A stretch of DNA of 64,000 nt, taken from positions 1,736,001-1,800,000 of the forward strand of contig CP074402.1 in assembly GCA_018388625.1 (NCBI GenBank), written 5' to 3'. This stretch comes from Nocardiopsis eucommiae. GTDB taxonomy: Bacteria; Actinomycetota; Actinomycetes; Streptosporangiales; Streptosporangiaceae. Both the position numbers and the translations under genes were made by a program. The notes under the pieces were generated by a model. That model was not told the DNA's origin. It saw nothing but the letters and a program-made list of their open reading frames with translations, and did no database searches. Below are positions 9,863 through 19,032 of the stretch, in pieces. The stretch's first letter is position 1. Each line of letters begins with the position of its first letter.

Positions 9863-11332
9863 TCAGCCGAGAACCAGCCACAGAAGGCTGACGAGTAGGA
9901 AGCCCGACACGCCCAGCACCGTGGTGAGCACGGTCCACGTCCGCAGGCCGTCGGAGACCGACAGTCCCAGGTAGCGGGTCACCACCCAGAAACCGGAGTC
10001 GTTGACGTGCGACAGGCCGAGCGCCCCGAAGGCGATGGCGAGCGCGATGAGCGCCACCTGGATCGAGGAGTAGTCGCCGGTCAGCGCCATGTCGGCGAGC
10101 AGCTCCGAGGAGGTGAGGATCGCGACGGTCGCCGACCCCTGCGAGGCGCGCAGCGCCAGCGAGAGGACGAACCCGAGCAGAAGGATCGGCAGGCCGGTCC
10201 CGGCGAGGGTGTCGGCCAGCGCCTCGCCCACGCCGCTCTCGGTGAGCACGTTGGCGAACACGCCGCCCGCGCCGGTCACCAGGACGACGATGGCCACCGG
10301 GGGCAGCGCGGCCTCCATGACCTCACCGATGTGGGCGGTCGACCACCCGCGCCGCACCCCGAGCAGGAAGTACGCGAGGACCAGGGCCACCAGCAGCGCG
10401 AAGACCGGAGCGCCCACGAACGAGAGCACGGGCAGCAGCGGGTGGTCCTCGGGCAGGACCGTGGCCGAGGTGGTGCCGACCATGATGAACGCCAGCGGTG
10501 TGAGGATCAGTCCGAGGATGGTCCACACACTGGGCGGGGTCTCGGTGCGGGCGAGCGTCCTGGCGGAGCCGCCGGAACCGGAGCCGCCGGAACCCGAGCC
10601 GCCGGAACCCGCCTGCTCCGCGTCGCCCTCGTCCCCGCCGCCGAACGCCTCGAACTGCGCGCGGGTCGCCGCCAGCATGGGGATCTCGCGGCGGTTGAGC
10701 CACTTCGACACGAAGTGCGCGATCACGGCCAGCGGCGCGCAGACGATCAGGCCCAGGATCAGGATCCAGCCGATGTCGCCCTCAAGCAGCGCGGCGCCGC
10801 CGACGATGCCCGGATGCGGCGGTACGGAGACGTGCACCGCGAGCATGATCCCGGCGACCGGCAGGCCGAACTTGACCGGGTCCACCCCGGCCGCCTTCGC
10901 GAACCCGTAGATGATCGGCACGAGGATGATGAAGCCGACGTCGAAGAACACCGGGACGGCGAGGATCAGCGCGGCGCCGGTGAGGGCGGCCGCGACCCGC
11001 TTGGGCCCCAGCCAGCCGGTGAAGCGCCCGGCCAGGCTCTCGGCCCCGCCGGAGACCTCGATCATGCGACCGAGCATCGCGCCCAGGGCCACCAGCAGCG
11101 CCACCGAGCCCAGGGTCCCGCCCATACCGGCGGTGATGGTGGCGATGATGCCGAGCTGTTCGGGTGTGTCGCCGGTGGCGGGGACGGTGACCAGGGGCAT
11201 GCCCGAGACCAGTCCGACGAGGATGCTCACCAGGAGCAGGGCCACGAACGCGTGGACCTTGAAACGGATGATCAGGACCAGCAGCAGGGCGATGCCGCCC
11301 GCCGCGATGCCCAGAAGGGTGAGGGCGCCCAT
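9863..11332 (-). CDS. GntP family permease (gluconate/sugar-acid:H+ symporter)
   Basis: A 489-residue GntP-family membrane protein with about 12 hydrophobic segments. Family hallmarks are AGMGGTLGSVALLVALGAMLGRMIE in the first half, HVSVPPHPG, and the C-terminal GLSHVNDSGFWVV. A Gly/Ser linker of repeated GSGGS units (about residues 242-255) in the central loop is unusual but harmless. It imports a hydroxy-acid sugar; the two genes upstream (four-carbon sugar-acid dehydrogenase and kinase) suggest threonate or erythronate rather than gluconate. It lies 6 bases after the dehydrogenase gene and is last in the operon. Confidence 0.9.
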   Translation of the reverse strand: MGALTLLGIAAGGIALLLVLIIRFKVHAFVALLLVSILVGLVSGMPLVTVPATGDTPEQLGIIATITAGMGGTLGSVALLVALGAMLGRMIEVSGGAESLAGRFTGWLGPKRVAAALTGAALILAVPVFFDVGFIILVPIIYGFAKAAGVDPVKFGLPVAGIMLAVHVSVPPHPGIVGGAALLEGDIGWILILGLIVCAPLAVIAHFVSKWLNRREIPMLAATRAQFEAFGGGDEGDAEQAGSGGSGSGGSGSGGSARTLARTETPPSVWTILGLILTPLAFIMVGTTSATVLPEDHPLLPVLSFVGAPVFALLVALVLAYFLLGVRRGWSTAHIGEVMEAALPPVAIVVLVTGAGGVFANVLTESGVGEALADTLAGTGLPILLLGFVLSLALRASQGSATVAILTSSELLADMALTGDYSSIQVALIALAIAFGALGLSHVNDSGFWVVTRYLGLSVSDGLRTWTVLTTVLGVSGFLLVSLLWLVLG

Positions 11333-11338
11333 GTGTCG

Positions 11339-12247
11339 CTACTCCTTGTCGGTGGGTTCGGGTGCCACGACGCGGATCACGGCGGAGTCGTCGGCGGAGC
11401 CCAGCCCCTGTCCCTGCCCCAGCAGGTACAGCTGCTCGGCGGTGGCCGCCAACGGTGTCGCCAGTCCGACGGAACGGCTCGCCGAGGCCACGATGCCCAT
11501 GTCCTTGACGAAGATGTCGAGTCGGCTGAGCACCTCGGCGCCCTCCTCCTCGTAGGCCTGGAGCATGCGGGGACCGCGGTTGCCCAGCATGAACGATCCG
11601 GCCGCGCCCGCGCCCAGCGTCTCCAGCGTGGTCTCCGGATCCAGCCCCAGCGACCGGGCGAGGGCCAGCGCCTCGGCGGCGGCCGCGATGTGCACGCCGC
11701 ACAGCAGCTGGTTGACGGTCTTGAACGCCTGGCCGTCTCCGGGACGGTCACCGATCACGCTCAGGGTGGAGGCCAGGCGCCGCAGCACCGGGTCGGCGGC
11801 CTCCCGCGCCTCGGGGGTGGCACCGACCACGATCAGCAGGTCGCCCTCCCCGGCGCGGACCGGGCCCCCACTGAGCGGGGCGTCCACCAGGAGCAGGCCG
11901 CGCGGGTCCAGTTCCTCGGCGGTCGCGGTGACCGTGTCCACCCCGACGGTACTGGTCAGGACCAGCACGGTGCCGGGAGTGAGGGCCTCGACGATGCCGT
12001 GTTCACCGAAGAGCACGTCGCGCAGCTGGGCACCGTCGCGCACCACCAGCACCACGGAGTCGACCCCGGCGACGGCGTCGGCGGCGTGCTCGAAGGGCAC
12101 CACCCCGGCCTCGGCGGCCAGGTCGCGGCGGGCGGCGGCGATGTCACAGCCGTGGGCGGTCATCGTCCCGGCCAGGCGGGTGGCCATCGGGAGACCCATG
12201 GCGCCGAGTCCGATGACGGCGACGCTCGAGACGGGGCTGGTGGTCAT
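11339..12247 (-). CDS. ltnD: NAD-binding 3-hydroxyacid dehydrogenase, L-threonate dehydrogenase-like
   Basis: A 302-residue beta-hydroxyacid dehydrogenase. The Rossmann motif GLGAMG is near residues 13-18. DAPLSGGPVRAGEGDL is the substrate-binding segment, and GDGQAFKTVNQLLCG carries the catalytic Lys. Members paired with a DUF1537 kinase and a permease oxidise C4 acids such as L-threonate at C2. The start overlaps the stop of the kinase gene (ATGA). The specific substrate is an inference from context, and the aldolase and isomerase expected for the full LtnD pathway are not nearby. Confidence 0.82.
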   Translation of the reverse strand: MTTSPVSSVAVIGLGAMGLPMATRLAGTMTAHGCDIAAARRDLAAEAGVVPFEHAADAVAGVDSVVLVVRDGAQLRDVLFGEHGIVEALTPGTVLVLTSTVGVDTVTATAEELDPRGLLLVDAPLSGGPVRAGEGDLLIVVGATPEAREAADPVLRRLASTLSVIGDRPGDGQAFKTVNQLLCGVHIAAAAEALALARSLGLDPETTLETLGAGAAGSFMLGNRGPRMLQAYEEEGAEVLSRLDIFVKDMGIVASASRSVGLATPLAATAEQLYLLGQGQGLGSADDSAVIRVVAPEPTDKE

Positions 12248-13719
12248 GGACGGACTCCGGTGTTCGGGGCTTCGGTGACGGGGGAGCCGTCACCGGGGCG
12301 GGTGGACAGGGTGCTGAGGCGGTCGACGACCTCGGAGAGCGAGTCGTCGGCGCCGACGTTGCCGGCGAAGACGACGTAGGGAATGCCGGTGGCCGGACCG
12401 CCGACCGGCTCCCACAGGGAGACCAGGCCGGGCAGCATCGGGCCGCGCACCAGGGCGCGGTGGATGCCCAGTCCGAGCGAGGCGACGTCGCTGGAGGTGA
12501 TCCCGCCCTTGGCGACCACGAAGCGCGGTGCGCGGCGGGCGAGGGTCTCGGACACGCAGCGCACGAGGGCCGCCGAGACGTCCCGGGCGATGGCCAGGCT
12601 GGTGGCCGGGTCGTCGCTCAGGCGCAGCAGTCGCGAGGTGTGCAGGATGACGTCGTGGTCGGCCAGACCAGCGACGATCGCGTCGACGGTGCGGGCCACG
12701 GCGGCCTCGCGGGCGGCCGGGTCGAGGACCTCGTCCACGGCGAGCTCGATCACCCGGGCCCCGGGGTGCCGGTCCACCAGCACGCCCAGCTGGCGGGTGG
12801 TGAGCGCGACGTGGGAGCCGACCACCACGAGCCCGCCGGGGGCGTCCGTGCTGGTCCGGATCTCGTCCTCGCCCAGGGGCGCGCGGGCCTCCAGACCGAT
12901 GCGGGCGCGCACGAACGGCGGGCCGACCCGGTAGACGAACCTGTGGCCCCGGCGTTCGGCGGCGATCAGGGCCAGGGCGAGGACGCGCAGGTCCTCCTCC
13001 GACTCGGCGTCCACCACGACCGGCGCGGCGTCGTGCTGTTCGAGGAGGCGGGCGGTGACGGCGTCGGTGTCGCTGCCGCGCAGCAGGGCGAGGTCGATGA
13101 CGGTGACCTCGCTGGCGGGGACGGCGCCCTCGGTCTTCTCCTCGACCCAGGCCCGGAGGTCGGAGTTGCGGTAGCCGAACGTGGCGTCGCGGGCGAACTC
13201 GGTCTCCGCGACGGGGGTGAACCCGGTGTCGGAGCGCGTGTAGTGGACACCGCCGACCGTGACGCGCCCGGCGTCGGGGAAGGCCGGGACGATGACGACC
13301 CCGTCGACGCCGGGGTCGCCCAGCTCCTGGAGGGTGGTGTCGATGACCCGGGGTTCGAGCGGGTAGTGGCCGCGCAGGGTGGAGTCGCCTCGGCTGGCGA
13401 AGACCAGCGGTCGGTCCCCGGCGGCGGCGCGGGCGTTGCGTACCACCTCGGCGTTGCGGGCCCCGGCCTCGGCCGGGTCCAGGCTGCGGGTGTTGGTGAG
13501 GACGTAGACGGCGAGCGTGTCCTGCGCGAAGGCCCACCGCAGGTCGTCGACGGACCAGCGGGTGAGCACGGGCAGGCCGTGCACCGACTGCGTGCCGGTC
13601 GGGTCGTCGTCGAGGACGACGATGACGGAACCGGCGGCGGTGGCCTCCCGCGCCACGGCGGACGCGGAGACGGGGCTCGGTGCCCCGGCGGAGGTGAGGA
13701 CTGCGTGGGGATCGACCAT
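12244..13719 (-). CDS. Four-carbon acid sugar kinase family protein (DUF1537)
   Basis: A 491-residue OtnK/DenK-type kinase that phosphorylates a 3-keto four-carbon acid, the step after the dehydrogenase encoded downstream. The N-terminal signature is LDDDPTGTQSVHGLPVLTRW, with FASRGDSTLRGHYPLE further in. The C-terminal nucleotide-binding domain has VAKGGITSSDVAS and ends with YVVFAGNVG. The ATG at 13719 with AAGGGAG upstream is preferred over an in-frame ATG further upstream. It is first in the operon kinase-dehydrogenase-permease. A 19-bp imperfect palindrome lies just upstream at 13733-13751. Confidence 0.85.
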   Translation of the reverse strand: MVDPHAVLTSAGAPSPVSASAVAREATAAGSVIVVLDDDPTGTQSVHGLPVLTRWSVDDLRWAFAQDTLAVYVLTNTRSLDPAEAGARNAEVVRNARAAAGDRPLVFASRGDSTLRGHYPLEPRVIDTTLQELGDPGVDGVVIVPAFPDAGRVTVGGVHYTRSDTGFTPVAETEFARDATFGYRNSDLRAWVEEKTEGAVPASEVTVIDLALLRGSDTDAVTARLLEQHDAAPVVVDAESEEDLRVLALALIAAERRGHRFVYRVGPPFVRARIGLEARAPLGEDEIRTSTDAPGGLVVVGSHVALTTRQLGVLVDRHPGARVIELAVDEVLDPAAREAAVARTVDAIVAGLADHDVILHTSRLLRLSDDPATSLAIARDVSAALVRCVSETLARRAPRFVVAKGGITSSDVASLGLGIHRALVRGPMLPGLVSLWEPVGGPATGIPYVVFAGNVGADDSLSEVVDRLSTLSTRPGDGSPVTEAPNTGVRP

Positions 13720-13732
13720 GGAAACTCCCTTG

Positions 13733-13751
13733 TAAGACATCAGACATCTTA
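13733..13751. promoter_or_regulatory. Candidate GntR operator before the sugar-acid operon
   Basis: TAAGACATCAGACATCTTA: the two 9-base halves match in 7 positions as an inverted repeat with TAAGA/TCTTA ends. It lies 14 bases upstream of the kinase start in an otherwise GC-rich gap, next to the GntR gene. The binding protein is inferred. Confidence 0.45.
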
Positions 13752-13812
13752 TGTTAAACGGCGTGGTCGTCAACCGTGATGTCACAGGAGTTACCAGGTG
13801 GGGGCGGCAAGG

Positions 13813-13841
13813 AGCCCGAGCGCGGAGGGATCGCTCGGGCT
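13813..13841 (-). terminator. Hairpin after the GntR gene
   Basis: AGCCCGAGCG and CGCTCGGGCT form a perfect 10-base-pair stem with a 9-base loop, 87 bases past the gntR stop and upstream of the kinase operon. Confidence 0.55.
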
Positions 13842-13927
13842 GGTCAGCGGTGAGTGGCGGTGTGCGGGGTCGTTCGGGCCGTGGTGTGACCGGTGTGCGC
13901 GCCGGTCTCGCTCAGTGCCTCAGTGCC

Positions 13928-14635
13928 TCAGTCGGTCAGGCCGAAGACGTGCTCGCGCAGATCGCGGGAGGTCTGCGCCATGTGACTCTCCATCGCGAGC
14001 CGGGCGCTCTCGGGGTTCCCGGACCGGATCGCCTCCAGTACCCTGCCGTGCTCCTCGATCGCGTGGATCTGGATGGCCGGGATGGACGAGGTCTGGCGGC
14101 GTTTCTCGCGCATCACCCGCGACAACGGCTCGAACAGCACGGCCACGAACACGTTCCCGGTCGCTGACAGGATCACGTCGTGGAAGCGGATGTCGTGCTC
14201 CACGAACCCCGCGAGGTCACCCCGCGCGTGGGCGTCGCGCATACCCCGGAGGGCCTCCTCCAGTGCGGCGAGGTCGGCCTCGTCCCGGTGCTCGGCGGCC
14301 AGCGCGGCCGCACCGGTCTCGATCATCCGACGCACCTGGATGAGCTGGAGCGAGGCGGTGAGGTCGTCGCCCCCGCGCACCGTGGCGCGCAGCACCGCCT
14401 CCAGCCCGGTCCACTCCTCCACGGGACGCACCAGCGTGCCTCGTCCCCGCACCACCTCGACCACGTTCTGGGCCTGGAGCGTCCGGATCGCCTCACGCAC
14501 GGTCAGGCGGCTGACGTCGAACTCCTGGCCCAGCTCGTTCTCGGAGGGCAGCCTGCCCCCGGAGGGCGGGGCGCCGTCGACGATGCGGTCCAGGAGCGAC
14601 TGGGCGATCTCGTCGGCGAGCAGCGGCCTCGGCAC
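13928..14635 (-). CDS. GntR family regulator, FCD (FadR) subfamily
   Basis: A 235-residue regulator. The N-terminal winged helix (RLPSENELGQEFDVSRLTVR, then REAIRTLQAQNVVEVVRGRG) is followed by a helical FCD ligand-binding domain with likely metal ligands in VEHDIRFHDVILSATGN and IEEHGRVLEAIRSGN. The GTG at 14635 has GAGGAAG upstream and places the start at the domain; the frame stays open upstream but shows no coding character. It is most likely the regulator of the sugar-acid operon downstream, with the acid or a derivative as effector (inference). Confidence 0.88.
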   Translation of the reverse strand: MPRPLLADEIAQSLLDRIVDGAPPSGGRLPSENELGQEFDVSRLTVREAIRTLQAQNVVEVVRGRGTLVRPVEEWTGLEAVLRATVRGGDDLTASLQLIQVRRMIETGAAALAAEHRDEADLAALEEALRGMRDAHARGDLAGFVEHDIRFHDVILSATGNVFVAVLFEPLSRVMREKRRQTSSIPAIQIHAIEEHGRVLEAIRSGNPESARLAMESHMAQTSRDLREHVFGLTD

Positions 14636-15141
14636 GACACTTCCTCTCGGGCGGGGAGACGGCGGGGTCGCGGCGCCGGCGGTGCGCGCCGACCCCCGTG
14701 CGCCCACGGGGCGCACGGCAAGCAACCCTATCGCCGCCGCCCGACCCCGGCTCCCGGCCTGGCGCGAGGTCGCGGGAGCCGGGGCGTTCTCAGGAGGGGG
14801 CGGTGCGGTCGGCTGGTCCGAAGGGGGATCTGCTCGTTCCCATGGAATGCCTTTCGCGTCGGAGTAGCGAGGTTGCCCCGGTCGGGCGCGGAATTCACGG
14901 CCCTTTCCGTTGTCGGTCGTCAGGGCATCATTGCTGGTGGAAGCGGTGGCTTCGGGGTCGCCATCCCGGTTCGGGGTACCCAACAGAGTGCGGTACGGGA
15001 AATCGAAAGAGCAAGCGCATTCCCCGAACTCGTCAGGGGGTGAGGCCATTCTGGGGGAGGAATGTCGGGAATTCTCCGCAAAGGGGTGGGAGGGAGTTCC
15101 GTTCGATCCCGGGTTTCGGTCCGGTCGGCGAGGGGGAACGG
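14636..15141. other. Intergenic region without a supported gene
   Basis: Between the start of GntR and the end of a LacI gene. The stretch 14820-15080 is lower in G+C than its surroundings. Open frames on both strands have no recognisable protein character. I see no RNA gene, repeat or hairpin worth naming. Confidence 0.4.
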
Positions 15142-16127
15142 TCACGTCGTACGGGGCGGTGCCAGCGAGTCCGTGAGCAGGACGGTCGTCGGCAGCCGTC
15201 GTCCCCTCGGCCGGTCGTCGCGGCCCCCGTCCACCATCGCGGTCAGCGCGTTCACCGCCGCGCGGCCCAGCTCGTCGGCGGGGGTGCGAACGGCGGTGAT
15301 CGGCGGTCCCGGCAGGTCGGCCAGGGCGATGTCGTCGGCCGCCGCGACACTGATGTCCTCCGGCACCCGCACACCGAGGCGGCCGAACTCGAACATCACG
15401 CCCAGCAGGAGCAGGCTGTTGTAGACCAGCACCGCCGTGCAGCCGGAGTCGATGATCCCCCGCGCGGCGGCGACCCCTCGGCGAACGCCGGGCGGACCGG
15501 ACCGTGCACCCGTACCCGGAGGCCGGACCGGGCCGCGTGTTCGACCAGTTCCGCGCGCCGGTGCCGGTCCATCCACGAACTCGGCGGCCCCGCGAGGTAG
15601 GCGACCTCGCGGTGCCCGAGCTCCACCAGGCGGTCGTAGACCGCGCCCAGGCCGCCGGGGGTGTCGACCGTGAAGGAGGTCAGCCCGGGAACGCGGCGGT
15701 TGATCGCCACCACCGGCTTGCGTTCGTGTGCCTCCTTCAGATCGGCGGCCGAGCTCACGGGGGACTGCACGGCGAACCCGTCCACCTGGCCCTCCAACTC
15801 GTGCAGGGCCTCCGCCTCGCGGGTCGGGTCCCCGCCGGTGACGGCGATGATCACCCGGCGTCCGCTCTCGGCGGCGAGGTCCTGGGCGGCCGTGGCGGTG
15901 GTCGAGTAGAAGGGGTTGTCCAGGTCGGGGACGAGCATGGCGAAGAAGCCGCTGCGGCCGGTGGTGAGCGCCCGGGCGGCCGGGTTGGCGCGGAACCCCA
16001 GGCGATCGGCGGCGGCCCGCACCCGCACCAGGGTGGACGCGGCGACCATGGACGGCCGCGACATCGCCCGCGACACTGTGGACGCGGAGACGCCCGCCTC
16101 CCTGGCCACGTCGTCCAAGCTCGCCAT
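15142..16127 (-). CDS. LacI family regulator of the purine/nucleoside operon (one frameshift as read)
   Basis: About 328 residues: an N-terminal LacI helix-turn-helix (ASLDDVAREAGVSASTVSRA), a hinge (ARALTTGRSG), and a periplasmic-binding-like effector domain (LVPDLDNPFY, VAINRRVPG, ISVAAADDIALA). The frame breaks near 15488 (FAEG-VAAARGI); one missing G in GGGG restores it. The ATG is at 16127. It is divergent from the ABC transporter, nucleoside hydrolase and adenine deaminase operon, and two operator-like palindromes lie between them, so it probably represses that operon and itself. Effector unknown, perhaps a purine or nucleoside. Confidence 0.87.
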
Positions 16128-16210
16128 TCCGACTCCTCGCAGGTCACGGTGCCCCCGGTCACAATCGTGGCCGTGGGCTTGGCTCGGTGCCCAGACAAAG
16201 GTTACGGTGT

Positions 16211-16233
16211 TGCAAGCGCTTGCAGAAGCGCTT
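16211..16233. promoter_or_regulatory. Tandem LacI-type operators
   Basis: TGCAAGCGCTTGCA (16211-16224) is a perfect 14-bp palindrome of LacI/PurR type (AAGCGCTT core). A second AAGCGCTT core follows at 16226-16233, with centres 12 bp apart. They lie between the divergent lacI (16127) and permease (16250) starts. Confidence 0.75.
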
Positions 16234-16249
16234 GCAGGTGTCGTCGCAG

Positions 16250-17179
16250 ATGAGACACCACAACAAACCCCGAAACACCCGCCGACAGCGACCGGGAGTG
16301 GAATTGTCCCGCCCGTCACCCACCGCAGAGGCCGCCCGAGTCGCTTCGCGCCGCCGTCTCCTCCCACGCCCTCCCGTCACGGTCCTGCTCGTCCCCGGGC
16401 TGGCCCTGATGCTCTTCGCCTTCTGCTATCCCGTGGTCGCCACCCTGGCCTGGCCGCCGGACGGCGACCCCGCCACGGTCGCGCGCGAGACCGGGAGCCT
16501 GCTCACCGACCCCTACCTGCTCCCGGTGATCGCCCGCACCGTCCGAGTCGCCGTCCTGACCACCGCGCTCTGCCTGCTCATGGGCTTCCCGGTGGCCTAC
16601 CTCATCTCACGGGCACCCGGCCCCTGGCCCGGTCGGCTCCTCGCCCTGGCGATCTTCCCGCTCCTGCTCAACACCGTGGTACGGACCTACGGCTGGATCG
16701 TGGTCCTCGGCGGCAACGGCCTGATCAGCAAGGTCAGCGAGGCCGTGGGCCTGGGCCGGGTCCAGCTCCTCTACACCGAGACCGCGATCGTGCTCGGTCT
16801 GGTCCAGTTGTTCCTGCCCCTGATGATCCTGTCCGCCTACTCCAGCCTCTCCCAGCAGGACCACCGGCTGGAGGAGGCCGCCCGAGGCCTGGGCGCCTCA
16901 CCCGGCCGTGCCTTCCGCGACGTGGTCTTCCCCCTGGCCCTGCCCGGGGCACTGGTCGGGTGCACCCTGGTCTTCGCGGGCGCGGTGACCGCCTTCACCA
17001 CTCCCCAGCTGCTCGGCGGACCCCGCGAGCGGCTCCTGTCCACCCTGCTCTACAGCCGCGTCAACGTCAGCCTCGACTGGCCCTCCGCGAGTGCCATCGC
17101 CCTGGTGATGACCGCCCTGGTGCTGGTGGTCGGTGCGCTGTCCGGTCGGCTCGGCAAGATCGGGAGCACCACCTCATGA
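16250..17179 (+). CDS. ABC transporter permease (PotB-like)
   Basis: A 309-residue inner-membrane permease of the spermidine/putrescine-type (PotB) family. A basic N-terminus is followed by about six membrane segments, and the ATPase-coupling EAA loop is visible ([21 protein letters not shown]). The ATG at 16250 is preferred since the frame upstream lies in the operator region. It overlaps the second permease by an ATGA. The transported compound is not polyamine by necessity: the downstream nucleoside hydrolase and adenine deaminase suggest a nucleoside or purine. Confidence 0.88.
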   Translation: MRHHNKPRNTRRQRPGVELSRPSPTAEAARVASRRRLLPRPPVTVLLVPGLALMLFAFCYPVVATLAWPPDGDPATVARETGSLLTDPYLLPVIARTVRVAVLTTALCLLMGFPVAYLISRAPGPWPGRLLALAIFPLLLNTVVRTYGWIVVLGGNGLISKVSEAVGLGRVQLLYTETAIVLGLVQLFLPLMILSAYSSLSQQDHRLEEAARGLGASPGRAFRDVVFPLALPGALVGCTLVFAGAVTAFTTPQLLGGPRERLLSTLLYSRVNVSLDWPSASAIALVMTALVLVVGALSGRLGKIGSTTS

Positions 17180-17964
17180 TCCTGAGACGCCCGTTCCTCT
17201 CCCTGCTCGCGGCCGCCGCCTTCGTGCTGATGCTCGGCCCCGTGGTGATCCTGGTCGGGGTCGCCTTCACGGCCGGAAGCACCCTCGCCTTCCCGCCGGA
17301 GGGCCTCTCCCTGCGCTGGTTCTCCGCCGCGCTGGAGTACGGCCCCTTCGTCGACTCCTTCGGTACCAGCATGGTCGTCGCCGCGGTCTCGACCGTGATC
17401 GCGCTGGCCCTGGGAGTCCCCGCGACCCTGGCGCTGCACCGGGGCAACCCGCGCGGACGCCGGATCATGGAGAACCTGTTCTTCGCGCCGATCGTGGTCC
17501 CCGAGCTGGTCCTGGGCCTGGCCCTGTTCCAGCAGCTCATGGTCGGCATGCGGGTGACCGCGCTCGGCGCGTTGATCATCGGCCACACCGTCCTGCTGCT
17601 CCCGTACACCGTGCGGGTGGTCGGGGCCTCGCTGGCGCTGGCCGACGCGCGCCTGGAGGAGGCCGCTCGCGGGCTGGGCGCGGGTCCGGTCCGCACCTTC
17701 CTCACGGTGACCCTGCCGGTGATGGCGCCGGGCATCCTCTCGGCCACCATCCTCGCCTTCATCACCTCCCTCAACAACGTTCCGCTGTCCCTCCTGCTGA
17801 CCGGCCCGGGCGTGGCCACCCTGCCGGTGGAGATGCTCAACTACGTCCAGTCCTCGTTCGACCCGGTGGTCGCGGCGGTCAGCGTGCTGCTCCTGGCGCT
17901 CAGCGTCGTGGTCGCGTTCACCACCGAACGCCTGGTCGGTTTCACGAAGGTCTTCGGCCGATGA
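17176..17964 (+). CDS. ABC transporter permease (PotC-like)
   Basis: A 262-residue second permease subunit with about six membrane segments and the EAA loop [21 protein letters not shown]. It starts at an ATG overlapping the stop of the first permease and is intact. It pairs with the PotB-like subunit to form the translocation pore. Confidence 0.88.
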   Translation: MILRRPFLSLLAAAAFVLMLGPVVILVGVAFTAGSTLAFPPEGLSLRWFSAALEYGPFVDSFGTSMVVAAVSTVIALALGVPATLALHRGNPRGRRIMENLFFAPIVVPELVLGLALFQQLMVGMRVTALGALIIGHTVLLLPYTVRVVGASLALADARLEEAARGLGAGPVRTFLTVTLPVMAPGILSATILAFITSLNNVPLSLLLTGPGVATLPVEMLNYVQSSFDPVVAAVSVLLLALSVVVAFTTERLVGFTKVFGR

Positions 17965-18002
17965 CCGGGAAGCCCGCCCTCCGGGAAGAAGGAGACACCC
18001 AG

Positions 18003-19032
18003 ATGACACCCGTCGTCGAACTCGACCGCGTCAGCCACCTCTTCGGGGCGCGGGGCGGAAAGGGCGGCACCACCGCCGTCGCCGACCTGGACCTCACCGT
18101 GCGCCCGGGGAGTTCACCACCCTGCTCGGGCCCAGCGGCTGCGGCAAGACCACCACTCTGCGGATGATCGCCGGGTTCCTCCAGCCCACCTCCGGGCGGA
18201 TCCTCCTGGAAGGCGTGGACGCCACCCGTACCCCGCCGGAGAAGCGCAACATCGGCATGGTCTTCCAGTCCTACGCGCTCTTCCCGCACATGACCCTGCG
18301 CGACAACGTCGGCTACGGCCTGCGCACCCGCAAGGTGGCCTCCGCCGAGGCGAAGCGGCGCGCGGAGGAGGCACTCGACCTGGTCGGCCTCGTCCACCTG
18401 GCCGACCGCAAGCCGGCCGAGCTCTCCGGCGGCCAGCAGCAGCGCGTGGCCCTGGCCCGCGCCGTGGCCATCCGTCCCTCGGTGCTGCTCCTGGACGAGC
18501 CGCTGTCCAACCTGGACGCCCAGCTCCGGGTGCAGATGCGTCGCGAGCTCCTGCGGGTCCAGCGCGAGACCGGTCTGACCGCCGTTCTGGTCACCCACGA
18601 CCAGGACGAGGCACTGGAGCTGTCCGACACGATGGTGATCCTCAACAACGGGCGCCTGGAGCAGCAGGGGTCGCCCCGGGACGTCTTCCCCGTCCCGCCA
18701 ACCGTTTCGTGGCCGAGTTCCTGGGCTACGACAACTTCCCGGAGGTACCCGGGCACGGACCGGTCACCGTCCGGCCCGAACACGTGCGGCTGCTCTCCGG
18801 CGACGTCCGCGAGGACGCCGGGGAGACCGGCCTCGACGGCACCGTCGCGGCGGTCACCTTCCAGGGCAGCAACTGCCTGGTCGAGACGGCCATCGACGGG
18901 GTCGAGGGTCCGGGGTCGGTCCTGCGGGTCCTGCACCCCGGCGACGACCTGCGCCCCGGTGACCCCGTCCGTATCGCCCTGCCCCACCGCCACCTGGTGG
19001 ACCTGCCCGCCGACGAGGTGACGACCGGATGA
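18003..19032 (+). CDS. ABC transporter ATPase (PotA-like; two frameshifts as read)
   Basis: About 343 residues. After correction it contains a Walker [11 protein letters not shown], the Q-loop [12 protein letters not shown], the signature [14 protein letters not shown], a Walker [12 protein letters not shown] and the H-loop VTHDQDE, followed by a TOBE-like C-terminal domain ([10 protein letters not shown]). Frame breaks: the GGGG at 18110-18113 ([11 protein letters not shown]) and the CCCC near 18690 ([14 protein letters not shown]). The ATG at 18003 has AAGGAG upstream. It ends in an ATGA overlap with the binding-protein gene. Confidence 0.87.

Noticed and set aside
10007..12379. A 790-codon open frame on the plus strand
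   Set aside because: Antisense to gntP and the dehydrogenase; rich in Gly, Arg, His and Asp in the pattern of a shadow frame.
14910..15176. Small open frames in the gap 14636-15141
   Set aside because: No ribosome-binding site, no family resemblance, and they overlap the end of the LacI gene.
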